Below are positions 1-11,722 of a DNA stretch of 60,355 nt, one piece after another. The DNA comes from Thermomucor indicae-seudaticae. Lineage: Eukaryota > Mucoromycota > Mucoromycetes > Mucorales > Lichtheimiaceae. The notes under the pieces were generated by a model that was given only the letters and a program-made list of their open reading frames with translations, searched no databases and was not told where the DNA came from. The stretch's first letter is position 1, and each line of letters begins with the position of its first letter. The DNA lies in assembly GCA_000787465.1 (NCBI GenBank), contig JSYX01000130.1, positions 1-60,355 of the forward strand, given 5' to 3'. The position numbers and the translations under genes are program-made.

Positions 1-239
1 TCTTCTTCGAAGAATAAACAAGAGTCTCACAGTACTTACTGCCTCGCTCATCTTTCATCATCTACAACAGCGACAACAACCACAACCAACACCACAGCGC
101 CTTCACGTGGAAGAAGGCCGAACTTTACCGTGAGCGACGGGATTCTCCCGAGGCAAGGATCAAAGTCGCAACATAACGATCCTTGCTGCTATGTGCAACT
201 TCGGCACGGTGTCAGTGTGCAACAAGCATCCAAAATGCA

Positions 240-600
240 GGCACCCGAGTAATCCATTTTCAAGAGTTCGTGGACTGTGGTCGCCCACACAAGAGGGACC
301 ACAGGTTGGTATTTTGTGTATGACAATGCACCAATCCACACGCAGCAGGAGACACAAGACATGATCCGCTTCGCTTGGTTTCATTCCCTGCCCACTGCCG
401 CCTTCTTGAACCCCATAGAGGAGTACTTCTGGAAGATTAAAAACGCTGTAAAGAAAAACAAACTCTATATGTTCCCATGACGATCTGCTTAGGAGAACCA
501 CCCAAGCAGTGCACCCGACGATTGCCAAGGATGGATAAGGCATTCCATGTCTTTCTTCCCGGCGTGTAGCAGAGAAGAGTCTATGCTTTAAAATAAAAGC
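240..600 (+). pseudogene. Tc1/mariner (DDE_3-type) transposase relic
   Basis: The reading frame at 277-480 (67 codons) keeps the signature of the C-terminal half of an IS630/Tc1-mariner DDE endonuclease: the catalytic-Asp segment VYDNAPIH, then a leucine/proline stretch ending LNPIEEYFWKIK, which carries the final catalytic acidic residue of the family. After the stop at 480, other frames still read like the normal C-terminal tail. The N-terminal half and both terminal repeats are not visible, so the copy is a fragment that cannot act. It lies beside an F-box pseudogene in a repeat-rich stretch, consistent with an old insertion. The family call rests on the NAPIH and LNPIEE motifs and is fairly firm; subfamily is not resolved. 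Confidence 0.75.
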
Positions 601-875
601 GATCTTTAGGCGTCCCATTTCTTGGTTTGCAAATGTCTCATTCGAAGACCGCAATGTCTCATAACAATGTTCCAAAATTGTTTCTGTTTGTCATTTTGTG
701 TGCAGCTATATAACAGTACAGTTTTTCTTCAACCACGGAGGCTTTTACCTCTTCAAATTGCGGAAGTCTTTAAAAGCGGTTCAACGAGTATTTCTCCCGT
801 CGTGCTAGGCAGCATAGAGCAAAATCGAGCCCTCCCCTCCTTTCACTGGTTACAGTCAAGTGATTTTTAGTGCCA

Positions 876-3256
876 ATGATAAACACGGAAAATTCATCAC
901 CGTATGGTGTGGAGCGCTGTGAAGCTGATCAATATGTGCTAGATGCATTCACCAGCCTAGAGACAGTCTTCGAACAAACGAATAACGTGGTGCTGTTTGA
1001 TCAAACGTCAGCGCCTCAGGATAATTCGTATTTAGAGTAGTATTTTATGACGCTTGGGATACGTTCCACGACTTGGGCATTAGCAGGCAAATTCGGAGAT
1101 GCCCACCAGGAAGCGGAGCTCATGGTGAAGACCGCGCCATTCGTGGCACTAGGCTATCTTTGCAAAGGCCAAATTTATGCGCTGGAGGGACGGCAAGCTG
1201 CCGCGATCAGGGTCTTTGAAGAGGGAATTATCAATGCTTTTGCGACCGATCCAGACTCTGAGGCACTCAAACAAGCCATCATCGCAGCCAGAATACAAAA
1301 TGCAAAGTGCGTTGATTTCGTTACCCAATTACCACCCAAGATTTTGCCACGCGTCTTGAACTGTCTCCCATCCGTGCAACAATTACGTTTACGTCTCGAA
1401 GGGGTAGCGAGACAGAATCACACAATGCGCGGAATTTTAGCGTCGCATCGCACTCAGTTGCTGGTCCAGACCGCTTTTACTTCTCTGATCATGGATCGGA
1501 CAACATGTTTAGTGCATTTATGGGCTCAATAAGCTTCGACGGGGCATTTGTTTCTTGGACAGAATGATCGTGGGCGATCTTGCGAACTTTCAGAAGCTCA
1601 CTTTTGAGTCTTGTAAGTCCAAAAAAGACAGTGCAGTGCGAAGATGCAAGAAAAGAGGATGAACCCCAGTTTATTCAAAGGCGACGGTAGGGTTCACCAC
1701 GAGTCGAGTCAAATTTGCCCTGACTCGAACTCGACTCGAGTCGTGGTAACCCCAGCTTGGATGTTTGAGTTGAGCCGAGTCGAGTCGAGTCGAGTCAAGT
1801 GGTGAACCCTAGGCGACGGTCTCCCGCCCGAACAGTTTGCCATGGCGTTATCGAACGTGGGCCATAGTTTAACGGAACTGACGATCGTGTACCGAACGAA
1901 GCCTGTCCTTCCGCTGGCGACCGTTCTTCTTGTTTGCCCGAACTTGATCCATCTTTCTTACACTGCTCGGGGCACGGAGCTGCAAGGAGTTGCGGCGTCA
2001 TCATTTTCAGGCATGAAGCGGCTAGCGTCGTTGATATTGAATTTCAGCAACATATCGATGAAGAAGGTCAAGGCCATCCTGAGCGGATGCCCAGAACTAA
2101 AAGCACTCTCAATGTACAGGTGTAGAGGAAGAACGCTCAAGTTCATCGAGCAAATGCAACTCCCGTTGCAAGTATTGTGTTTGAACCGTTACGACCATGG
2201 CGGACCTGCAGTCATCCGTGAGACACAGCGAGATCTTCGTGAGCTTTGTATTGGCATACATCCAGGTATATTGTGGGACGACATTCTTTCTTACGTTGGA
2301 AAAAGCGGAAGCACACTCAGGGTATTCAGGGCGGCTTTCCCGAAGAATGGCAATATTCGAGAGTGGGGCGCGTTTGGGAAGCTTCAATTCGATGCGCTTT
2401 CTGAGACAACCCTGAGCTTTGGTTCTAATATGCGAACTGTCGTCATGAGCATCCTGGAACATGCTCCTGCTCTGACCACGGTAACATTTTTTATGTGCGA
2501 TCTTACGGCAGACATCTTTAAGAGTCTGGCAGGGCTGGACACGCTTCAGAAACTCTGTATTGATACTCCATATCGCTGCAAGGTTTGCAGCTGCTTTCCC
2601 GGAGACACGCAGCCTTGGGACAAGCATCTTCCCTACGAGAAGTTCAGCTGATCCACTGTACGGCTCTTCAGGACGATGTGCTTGCTGCCCTGACTGGTGT
2701 CAATACGATCGAGACCATCCATATCAGCCACTGTCCAAACCTAATAAAACAAGGACTGGATCTCTTTGTGGGAGCATTGAGCTACTGTCCCCCAGTTGGC
2801 AGCTATTGGTTTCAGTCGAATGAGCACGATCACAGACTTTCTCTTTTAATGCTTGGGAACATTGAAACTCTAAAGTCGGTATCTTTGGACGGCCTGCAGA
2901 ATATTACAGAAACTGGGATAACCACACTATGGAAGAACCTTTTTTTTCGCTCACTGAAATCACTATGTCTGACTGTCCAGCTGTCAGCGCCGATACGGAA
3001 AAGAACACTACGTATAGCAGGAAGCGGTTACGCGCATCCTGATTGTCGTTTGCTTTCGATAATTAGTCAAAGAGGGCGTCCATATAAAAAAAATTCATAT
3101 ACATACAAACTCTACTTCAATAAAGCTACATCACGTTACAGATACAATGCCTTGTTTCAGCCTGTAAATACAAGAGCTCTGAATAAGCATTTGAACTGCT
3201 TGCAGCATTTCCATGGTCAAGTGTTCTATGCGAAGTATGAAAATGAAGGCCTTTAG
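876..3256 (+). pseudogene. F-box/TPR/LRR protein gene, disrupted
   Basis: Pieces of one gene lie in order. The first reads MINTENSSPY from 876 and stops at tandem TAG codons near 1035. Next comes a TPR-like segment (about 1060-1300, with LCKGQIYALEGRQAAA), an F-box-like stretch (DFVTQLPPKILPRVL, near 1312-1360), and a leucine-rich-repeat region in two frames (1842-2651 and 2585-3256, with repeats such as CPELKALSMYRC and HISHCPNLIK). Related proteins act as SCF ubiquitin-ligase adaptors in which the F-box binds Skp1 and the LRRs bind the substrate. The early stops, the frame change near 2600 and a 124-bp MITE inside the frame argue for a pseudogene. Removing the MITE and one target duplication makes 1660-1860 a single open frame (KGDGLPPEQ across the junction). 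Some of the breaks could instead be introns. Confidence 0.6.
1688..1811. mobile_element. hAT-like MITE, copy 1 (124 bp)
   Basis: The element starts TAGGGTTCACCAC and ends with the exact inverse GTGGTGAACCCTA. It is flanked by a perfect 8-bp duplication GGCGACGG (1680-1687 and 1812-1819). Its interior consists mostly of short repeats of GACTCG and its complement, resembling the subterminal repeats to which hAT transposases bind. The 8-bp duplication and the TAGGG end fit the hAT superfamily. It has no coding capacity. The identical flanking string is 10 bp if the terminal T/A is counted as host DNA, so a Mutator-type element with a longer duplication is less likely but not excluded. Confidence 0.8.
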
Positions 3257-3439
3257 GGCTGCCTCTGTCTGTCTCTTTGTCGCGTTTTTCGGTACCTGGC
3301 AGACAGAATTTCCATTTCGGCTTATGGCCTATTTCGCCTGCGTTGCCTTCGTCGCTTATGGACTGTTTCTGTCCATTCAAGGAACGGATGTCACTTTTCT
3401 CTTCCAGTACCTTTCGATTAGCAATGTTAGAGAGCGACT

Positions 3440-3870
3440 TAGCCAACAGTAATGGAACGACGAGGTGGTGCGTCAGCAGGCCTTTTTCGAAAGGTTCTCT
3501 GCAAAGACTGGCATCCCGGACGGCGAATTGCGAACACGAGCTGGTGTTGTCAATGTTGCTCCGCTTATGAGTCACAAGGACTCGACGCGCGTACAGCGTC
3601 TTCATTTAGGACCAGTATGACAAGACCAAAGAGTGCGGACCAGGTTATGTTTGTGAAAAGCATGGGTACGCAGAAGCACCGGAATGCTCGATTGCTGCAA
3701 GGAAACGAATCGTGGCCGAGAGATGTACCCAGCTCTCAAGCGAAGTCAAGGAGACTCTCAGAAGACGAGCTGAGGAAGCGACTGATGACAACGAGATATT
3801 GATCACGGATGAGCGCAGCATGCAAAAGGCAGCCATTGATGTGCGGCGATGATTGAAGAAAACCATGGAT
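3440..3870 (+). pseudogene. Decayed coding remnant, unrecognised
   Basis: Between 3450 and 3850 successive frames read plausible protein (for example WNDEVVRQQAFFERF, KTGIPDGELRTRAGVV, then ERCTQLSSEVKETLRRRAEEA and ITDERSMQKAAIDVRR), separated by stops and small frame changes. This is the pattern of a once-coding sequence with indels. I do not recognise the family. It follows the F-box pseudogene and precedes another set of exon-like fragments, so the whole 0.8-4.6 kb stretch may be degenerate accessory sequence. A multi-exon gene with unusual splicing is the alternative. Confidence 0.3.
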
Positions 3871-3925
3871 AACTTGAATTCAGGCTATGGTTTTCATGGA
3901 ACTACTGTCTTGAGGCAAGAAAGAT

Positions 3926-4614
3926 ATGGAGCAAGTGTCGTCTATTCCAAAGGTAAAACGATTGAATTGCTAGGGAACACTCTGCTTTTAACCAAACATC
4001 GTAGGACGTTTCGGCGATTTTTTTGAAGTGCAGAGTCGGCAAAACCTGGCTTCGCACGTTCCGTGAAGAGGTTGACGCAGCCGCAAGCCCGTCATCATCC
4101 GTGCCAACTGTCCAGCAGCAAGCTGCTAACCCGGTGTTAGCAGCGAGAGGGGTACCGCCGTTGCATCCGGTAACCTCGTTGCTACACCTATAGCAGGCTC
4201 GATGAACACGGCCAACGCTGATGCAGCTGGTAAAACGATGTGTATATATAAGGAGTTGTATGTTGCAAGCTCTTACACTTCGTTGTTTTTCGGTAGAGAC
4301 GACGCAGCTCGATGTCAGTGACAGGGGGGGCAAAGAAGGAATTAGCACAAAAGCTGGAAGAGCTTTATGGTAATGGTACTCTTTCGGCGTGGCGTCCCTC
4401 CGGATGAGCCTAACTATATGAACTTTAGTGCAAGCGGCAGAGGTACCCACGGAGCAAGCGCGCTTAGTAGGAAATAATCCATTGGCCACCACCGGCTTTC
4501 TGGAAGGCTCCGTTAAAGCCGACCGGATGGCCAGAGATTGTTCCAATGAACGCAGTCCATGATCTGGAGGATCTGCAGCGTCTCAAAGTACAACTTGCTA
4601 GGATGGGACGTTAA
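3926..4614 (+). CDS. Unrecognised multi-exon gene or pseudogene
   Basis: The start MEQVSSIPK (3926) runs to a GTAAAACG donor near 3953. After a CGTAG acceptor near 4002 the frame reads VSAIFLKCRVGKTWLRTF and a Ser/Pro/Gln-rich stretch. A later segment flanked by splice-like signals reads KKELAQKLEELY and joins in phase, across GTAATG...TTTAG, to QAAEVPTEQARLVGNN. The last segment, EIVPMNAVHDLEDLQRLK, ends at the stop at 4614 but lies in a shifted frame. One or two unresolved frame breaks (near 4180 and 4510) suggest either an extra small intron or decay. The coiled ELAQKLEEL and DLEDLQRLK stretches are the only structural hints. The function is unknown to me. Confidence 0.3.
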
Positions 4615-4619
4615 GGTTT

Positions 4620-5660
4620 ACAGAGAAAGAAATTCTGCGTAATAAACTTTACAAGGTTCCAAAGCTACATACGTAGTAATCGATGCTATGCGTCCTTATC
4701 CTTTATGTATGATTTCACGGGAGAGCATGGCTATGAACGGAGGATTTCCACACTCATCGAAGGTACCAGGCATGGTATAATATACGATCATTTTCAGAAT
4801 AGTCGCGATGCCTGCTCATGCTCTTCCAATAGCATACATACTTATCCTCTTGTTTACTTTATTCCTCTTTTCTTTACTGTGCAGCTTCCGTCTTAGAATC
4901 TCTTCAATAAACCAAGGATACCAACAATGCCAACAGATTCCGTAGAATAATAGACAGATACAGTGCCGCGTGATATAGTGATGTTCAACATAGTGATATT
5001 TCGATATAGGGTCCAGTTCTAGGCTTAACCAAGTTGGAAATCGGGAAAGTGTCCCATCTTTAGGTACAGTATTTATGGATCACTTCTGGCCATCATACTA
5101 CTGTATCAAAAGCCAACATAAGCTATCTCTGGAAAATTCATTTTCACCGAACGTCTGGAGCTGCTGGAGAGAAATGAAGCATCACAAGTGACACGCTGAA
5201 TGATCGTTTCCCTCACTCACAAAATATGTACTGCACCAATGACATGGATTGCCCAGGCTAAATATCACTGATTAGCGAATACAAAGAAACCTACAATCGA
5301 GCTCGTATATCGATAGACAGAGACGTGTCTCACAGGAAGAAAACCATTGCCATAAGTATAATCCTTTACGGGCAGTTAAGAAATGAAACCAAAAGAAAAC
5401 GTAATGTTCAGAAGAGTCCAGACAATTAAATTGACACGCTCCAGTGTGGAAAGATTTCGCGTGGGCCATTCATCGTGCAAAGGGGAAGAGGTAGAGAAAG
5501 AAGGTATGGATAAAGGTAAGTGATTGTCAAATAGAGATACTTGTTGTCTCCAGGGAGACAGACCACCGCAAAGACAAAAGATGTCAATAGATGAAGATAA
5601 TTAGTCCTTATTCTCTCGAGCAATGAATGCGTACGAAGCTCAAGGTAAAACGATACGCTG
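4620..5660. other. Intergenic, no feature seen
   Basis: Only short frames with frequent stops occur here. I see no splice-joined coding segments, tRNA arms or tandem repeats. Confidence 0.5.
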
Positions 5661-5666
5661 TCTCGT

Positions 5667-6085
5667 ATATAAGCAAGATCGAGTTCAGTGCATACGGCGG
5701 GGCCCCATCAGCAGATGGATCATTAGCACCCCGCTCTCTCAGGTGTCTGGAAGACCCGAGAAAGCGAACCGGGAAGCAATCAGTCTATAGTAAGGTGTCA
5801 GTGAAATCCGTAAAACCGAAGTATTGGAAATATATACGGATACTTACTTTTTCTCTTTGGGAATACCTGCTAACCGGCAGATGCGCCGCCCCGATATAAG
5901 CAAGATTGAGGTTAGGGTATACGGCAGAATCCATCAAAGGACGGAGCATTACCACCCCGCTTTCTCAGACCTCTGGAAGATCCGAGAAAGCGAACCCGGG
6001 AAACCGCCAATCTGTAGCAAGGCATCAGTGAAATCCGTAAAATAAACCGCTGGCAATATATAAGGATATTTACTTTTTCTCATCT
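5667..6085. repeat. Direct duplication, 227-bp offset
   Basis: Two diverged copies begin at ATATAAGCAAGAT (5667 and 5894). They share ordered blocks: a CACCCCGCTTTCTCAG-like block, GGAAGACCCGAGAAAGCGAACC, CAGTGAAATCCGTAAAA (5801 and 6028) and a TACTTTTTCTC end. Block spacing is conserved at 227 bp. The copies differ by substitutions and small indels, so the duplication is not recent. The TATATAAG string in each could be a promoter-like element or the edge of an LTR, but no reading frame or LTR partner is visible. Confidence 0.7.
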
Positions 6086-6277
6086 GTGGATCGCCGTTGC
6101 CCTAACAAAATGTTTGTTAGTGTATTGCGAGGAAACAGCGGATGATCGCGTTGTGTACTTATCTTGACGCTGTAATTAATGCACACAATACCTAGTAGAC
6201 AAGGATGAGACATGCTGTATAAAGTTCTTTGGATGATCGAATGCAAAGTACTTAGCTGGTTCTCAGTCCAATACTGA

Positions 6278-6335
6278 AAGGTTCCGCCCGAGTGGTTGAT
6301 TCGGAAAGCCAGGTTCAACTCCAGGGTGGCCCGAG
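6278..6335 (+). other. tRNA-like relic (A- and B-box strings)
   Basis: The stretch contains CCGAGTGGTTGAT, resembling the A-box/D-arm of a Ser or Leu tRNA, followed after only about 15 bases by GGTTCAACTCC, which resembles the B-box/T-loop. The gap is too short for an anticodon arm, so this is at best a deleted tRNA or the head of a tRNA-derived SINE. The match could also be chance. Confidence 0.25.
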
Positions 6336-6339
6336 CTGC

Positions 6340-8815
6340 ATATCTAAAAGAAAATAGATGAGTACAATACACGCCCTACGGGAAGAGAAACAGGTCAGCA
6401 GTCTTTTACGCGCGCACACAAGAAAGGGGAAAAGGTCCCCGTGCCAAGGTTGGACCGTGCGTCAGAGGGATCCCTCCGCCAATCCACCACCGAACCAAAG
6501 GACTTCATCCACCAATAACCCTTCCAGGGATCCTCATTTTTTCCAATTCTTCCCAGAGCCAAAGAAATACATCAAACGAGTTTTGCCGTCTTTTTTTTTT
6601 TTCTGTGTAGACAAGTCGAAAAAAAGGGCCAGCCGTGCCCCATGCAATGAGGGAACGGCAGGCCAAAAGCGGCAGGTCTGCAAAAAAACGAAGATCCCGG
6701 AAAACGAAAAAAGCGACCTGTCGCGGCTCTTGTAACCCACCCATTAAAGGTAATTTCCCACCGCCCAACCACGCCATTTTGGCTGACGCCGCCATCGTGT
6801 TTTTTATTCTTTTTTTTCTAGAGAAATAGCGCGTTAGCGTCAATGATGATAATCACGACAGAATCAATGTCCTGTGCACGTACCTTTTTTCTTTTTGTCA
6901 TAATAGCGCCAGCGCCGACTTCATTTTTCTCTAGCACAACGTTACCATTAGCATGACGTCATTTCCATAAATATGTCATCAAACGCACTCACTTTTTCTT
7001 TCTTTTCTTCGTATAGCAGCTCCGGCGCCTTACATGTTTCTTTTTTCTGTATCTTTCTTTTTCTTGTTTTTCGATTGTCTCGTTTTTCTTGACGTCTCTT
7101 TATTTTTTACTGGAAAGGGAAAAGGCGGCGGAAAACCATTTCTGATGGTGTCGAGGCGGGCAGTCTTAAGCCCTGGTACCAAAATAATACAATAAAAAAG
7201 TCAGTTAACCGTGTTTCTTCTCTGGAACGATAGAACATTTACCGCTATGAGCCGAGTGGACATGTACTGCAGCAGCACTGGCGATGAAGTAGCTGCATGT
7301 TTCGACCACGATGCAAAGGTTCTTCAGTGGCTTGAAGAATGTCTATAGAACGACATAATATTAATATGACATCGTGTTTTGAATGTTCTTCCTTGCAACT
7401 CACTGAATCCGGTTCGAAAAGGGCCAGCAGCAAAATATACCAGGATGGATGCTGCTGCGGGTAATTAATAGACATTGGCACCAGAACTCCAAGACACTTG
7501 TCAGGCTTCCCATTGCTGTTGCCTGAACTGTAGTTTGAGGCGAACCATTCCGTGTACGTATTGACTTTGAGCAGTGGCAAGTTTATGCAGTCAAGTAGAA
7601 CCGCTGAAGGAAGGATCGATGTCAATGGAGATTTTGCGCGAAAACGATGCCACCGGCGCGTCAGATCAATCTAACGCGTGGAGCCCTCACCGGTCTGGAT
7701 TTACTACAAGTACCCGCTTGCATGGGTAACCTTGCATAAATAATTTACTTGCTGCTATCGATAACGGTCTTGTACCATCCCAAGTCGTAGATAGTGATTG
7801 TTAAGAGGACGTGCGGTGCTGTCGCCCAGGAATGGCGCGCCCATTGTTGTAACATTTTTTTCGGAAATGGTCAGAGCAGTTAACCACAGGCACGCCACTT
7901 GTTGTAAGAGGGTCTTGTTTTTCATATATATATCACCGAGCGTTCAAGGAACGCAAAGGCCTAGATCAGAGAACGAAAAGCATTGACACCTTGGCAGCCT
8001 TCCTGGTCATATCCAGATTTAATGGACTCGTCGTTGTGATCTTGGGCCTTTTCCGTTTGCTGAATATATCCTTTCTGCGTCGTAAGCTGAGTGGCAGGTT
8101 TTGGTATATATATGCTGTACGGGCGCTTGCGGCCTTGAAAGAAGCAAATTTGGCATGAAATGGCCGAGTAGGTATTGAACCTTTGGAAACGCATGGCTCA
8201 TGGTTTGGGATCTTGGATTTTATGGTATCCAGGATGCCGTCGTCGCCAGAATATCTTGCGTTTAAAAATACTCGTCGATAGAATTTGGTGCGGATCAAGA
8301 TGGATTACTTTTGATTGGGTGTACGGCTTCAACGGCAGTATTCTTTGCGTGGTGTGTTGGAATGGGTCTTCGATATCTTCCGGTATTTGGAATGGGCAAC
8401 AGGCGTAAAGAAAGGTCAAGAAATGAGTGGAACTCACGTCGAGCAGCCGAATCCTTGATTCTCTCTCTCCTATGGATCCAATTAGCAGACACGGAATGCA
8501 GAAGCATGTTGGAGAACTTACGTGACAGTAATGTTCAACAAATTGCTTACAGATCATGTAGAAATCGAGAAGTGCCCGCAGAAGTAACACGAGGCTAAAA
8601 CCCTGGTGGGATTTTGAACGCCACATTGTAATAAGATGGCCAAACTTCTGCCTGAAACGCTGCTGCGAAGATAACAACCCCTTCATACTGTTGTTTGTAA
8701 AGGAGGCACCGATTGGAAAGGACCATTGGTTGAAATAGAGCATTGCTTGACAAATTTTGCAGACAGACCAGCGATTTTCAGAGACCATTGATTACAGATA
8801 GAACAGAGATGAGCA
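6340..8815. other. Low-complexity intergenic DNA with coding fragments
   Basis: A run of T-rich low-complexity sequence lies at 6590-7110. Fragments that read like decayed protein occur at 7245-7625 (minus, with VLLDCINLPL) and 8330-8650 (plus, with GVLEWVFDIFRYLEW and KLLTDHVEIEKCPQK). None is long, uninterrupted or family-assignable. They may be transposon remains. Confidence 0.35.
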
Positions 8816-8819
8816 AAGG

Positions 8820-9890
8820 TCATTGACTCCAGGCAGACCACGAATTAGAGACAGTGCAGCATGTGGACAGAACAGCGACAGGAAACGGACCACAAATCAA
8901 AAGCAGAGCAGGGAATATGGACATGGCGGCAACTGCAAACAGATCAGTGCTTGGTTGCAGACAGAGATTGGAAAGAGAGGAAGAGCGATAGACAGAACAG
9001 CGATAAGACACGGAGAAGCAGAGGCCAAGAACAGAGAAGAGATGACGAACTGGGCGGCAGTTGTAGACAGAGCGGTACTTGGTGACAGAGGGAGATCGGC
9101 GACGGAGGAGCAGTTGTAAACGGGGTACTGATAGAACACGGAGCAGCAGAGGAGAGATTGTGGACAGACAGGAAATTGTAGACAGAACAGTGCCTTGGGG
9201 CAGAGAAAGTTTGGCGATACAGCAGCAGCTATAGACGGAACAGACATCGGACACAGAGCAGAGACCAAGTAAAGAGCATAGATTATGGACAAGGTGGCAA
9301 TGCAAGAAAGACCAGTGCCTGAGACAGAGAGAGATTAACGACATAGAAGTAGTTATGGACAGAACAGCGAGAGGACACGAATCAAAAAGCAGAAGCCGAG
9401 CAGAGCAGAGGACAGAGGTCATGGAACGGGCGGCAATTGCAGACAGAACGGTGCTTGGGGACGAACGGTGATTGGCAACAGAAGCGCAGTTATAGATGGA
9501 ACAGCGAGAGGACACGGAACAGAAATCAGAAGTAGAGCCGATCAAAGCAGCGATTTTGGACAGGGCGGCAATTGTAGACAGAGTAGCGATTGGCGGCAGA
9601 GGAGCAGTTATAGACCGACCAGCGACAGAACACAGAGCAGAGACCAGGAACAGAGCAAATATCATGGATAAGATGGCAATTGCAGGACAGAACAGTGTTC
9701 GGTGACAGAGAGGGAATAGCGACGGAGGAACAGTCATAAACAGAGCACCGACAGAACAGGAAGCAGCAGAGACCAGGAAGAGAGCAGAGATTGTGAACAG
9801 GGGGGGCAATCGTAGACGGAACAATGCTTCGAGATAGACAGAGATTGGAGGCAGAGGGGCAATTGGAAACAGGTCATTGACTAGACAGAC
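8820..9890. repeat. Minisatellite, about eight units of about 125 bp
   Basis: A diverged unit recurs with the landmark GGCGGCAATTG (or a variant) near 8925, 9053, 9168, 9293, 9429, 9564, 9672 and 9801. Spacing is 108-136 bp. Every unit also holds strings like AGACAGAACAGCGACAGGACACGGAGCAGAGACC and GAGCAGTTATAGACAGAACAG in shortened or altered form. The strong purine bias keeps a 334-codon frame open on the minus strand (8820-9824) whose product only echoes the repeat (LFLVSALCSV), so I treat the frame as a by-product. Copies are well diverged, implying an old array. Confidence 0.85.
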
Positions 9891-9899
9891 TATTCCAGG

Positions 9900-11720
9900 C
9901 GGGCTTCTGGTGTTGGCTTAAAACACTGAGGACTAGAAGCCAGTGAAGGTTTTTCACCAGGATGTTATCGCCTTTCGGAGGTGCTAGCACAGTGGGACAT
10001 CAGCCCAAGCCGAGAAAAATGTCAAATATCTTGATTTACCAGTTAAAGTGGAACCAATATTCTGGCAATAAACTTGACGCGAGAAATTTCCGATTATGCC
10101 AAGTGATGTCTTTTGAAAAAGATGATTTCTTGAACGCGTCGTCGATTGCGTTATAATAACGCAAAGAAGTGATTTCTCTCATTTCTTTTACCAAAAGGAC
10201 ATCATATGTGCGGGGGGATGTACATGGGAGAAGAAAGAAAGACTACATCATCTTGAGTCAGGGCAGAAACAAAAATTCTCTTTCCTTCAGCCCATGCCAG
10301 CCATTTTCTCAATTGACTCGATTAAAAGCCAGCAGTTATACCAGAATATCTGACGGCTTCAAGGAAGGAAAAGCTGGGTCTAAACGTACAGTGGCCTCAA
10401 CTTACGAGTCTAAAGGTTGCTCATATCGTTGCTACAGAGACATAACAAGTTCTACGAGAAAAAAGTTACTACATAAAGAACAAAATATCATGCGAGAGAA
10501 GCATGCTCAAAAACACTTCTTTTACAGCTTCCGCTTCAATAAGTCATTTATTTTTATCGTCTTAGCCAAAGGCTGAAAGCCGAAAAGAGCCATCCTCATT
10601 GTTACTGATTGTTACAATGGAAACAACCAAGTAGTTATCTTATCCTCTACTGCGTATGCAAATATACACTGTAGCATCCACAGAGGGCTTCCTTCTTTCG
10701 CAGGAAACAAGTACATAGAGACGTTGTACCGTACGTGGCATATTGTATTCAGTTATCCGAACGAACTTCAAATAAATCGAACGAAGACGTTCATTGTGAT
10801 CCACGATCATAACGTTAAGGATTATGGCAACACACACCAAAGGACTAATGCGGCAGGTTCAAACGAACGTCTACACTCTAATTCCCGAAAACAAGCTCTA
10901 TTTAAAAGCGTGGACAAGCGTGCTTTTACGTTGAACACATGTCTTTCCCGTTTTTAGGCCTTTAGCGCTTGCCCTGTCTGCCAGTCCGTCCCGGTTTTCG
11001 GTCAAAGTTGTTTTACCCGAGCTCAGACTGTCGCTTTACCTAGAAGTCTCAACATTGCGTGGTAGCTTGCAGCGCACGTTACGTGATATGTTTCTATGCG
11101 TATCTCTCATATTTACTTACAAAAAGGTGTTTGCCTGACGGTTGCTGTGTGGACCTTCGCCTTTTCTTTAGATGTAAGCACTCGGAGAGTGGTTGCGTGC
11201 CCCGTAAGCGGTTCGATTACCTTTACACCATCCCGCCTGTTTTATTGACAGGACTCATATAGAACTACCAACGCTCTTATCGGTAACTAGTTTTAAAGCG
11301 ACGCAAGCCCTCGGAGTATAGAACGCCATAAGGTTTCTTTTGAAACTGGCGTTGCTAATTTTTTTGTATGGCAACCCAAGAGCCGCGTATTAACAGACCA
11401 AATGGCGCCTTCCTATGCTTTTTTTTTTCGCAGGGCGGGGTCAGGCATTGGGTTTTTCGCCACTCTGAATTAGCTGCATGAACGCTTTTGGGAGCTTATT
11501 TGCTCAAGGGACGGGCTTCATTGTCATCTGGCAGCAATGTTTTAGCGCAAATTCGTCCTTATTTCGAGTTTGCGCATCTCTCAAAACGCAAGTAGTCTCC
11601 CTCTTTAATGCCACAAATTGGCCCATAGTCTTGGCAAAAAGCACTACAACATGGAGACAGATGCCAATACGCAGTGTTCCTTTTTCAAGTACGCTTTTCA
11701 CTTGACAAATATATATATAC
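9900..11720. other. Intergenic, no supported gene
   Basis: Several frames of 60-135 codons exist (for example 10169-10576) but none shows a recognisable domain, coherent splice joins or a promoter. The stretch before 11723 is the 3' flank of the minus-strand DAM1 gene. Confidence 0.45.
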
Positions 11721-11722
11721 AT

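Noticed and set aside
160..675. 171-codon minus-strand frame
   Set aside because: Antisense shadow of the transposase relic.
8820..9824. 334-codon minus-strand frame
   Set aside because: Product only repeats the minisatellite; no domain, no start context, no introns.
10169..10576. 135-codon plus-strand frame
   Set aside because: No domain, biased low-information sequence and no promoter or splice partners.
11140..11235. Possible tRNA (GGTTCGATTAC B-box-like string)
   Set aside because: T-stem does not pair well and no acceptor or anticodon arm could be drawn.
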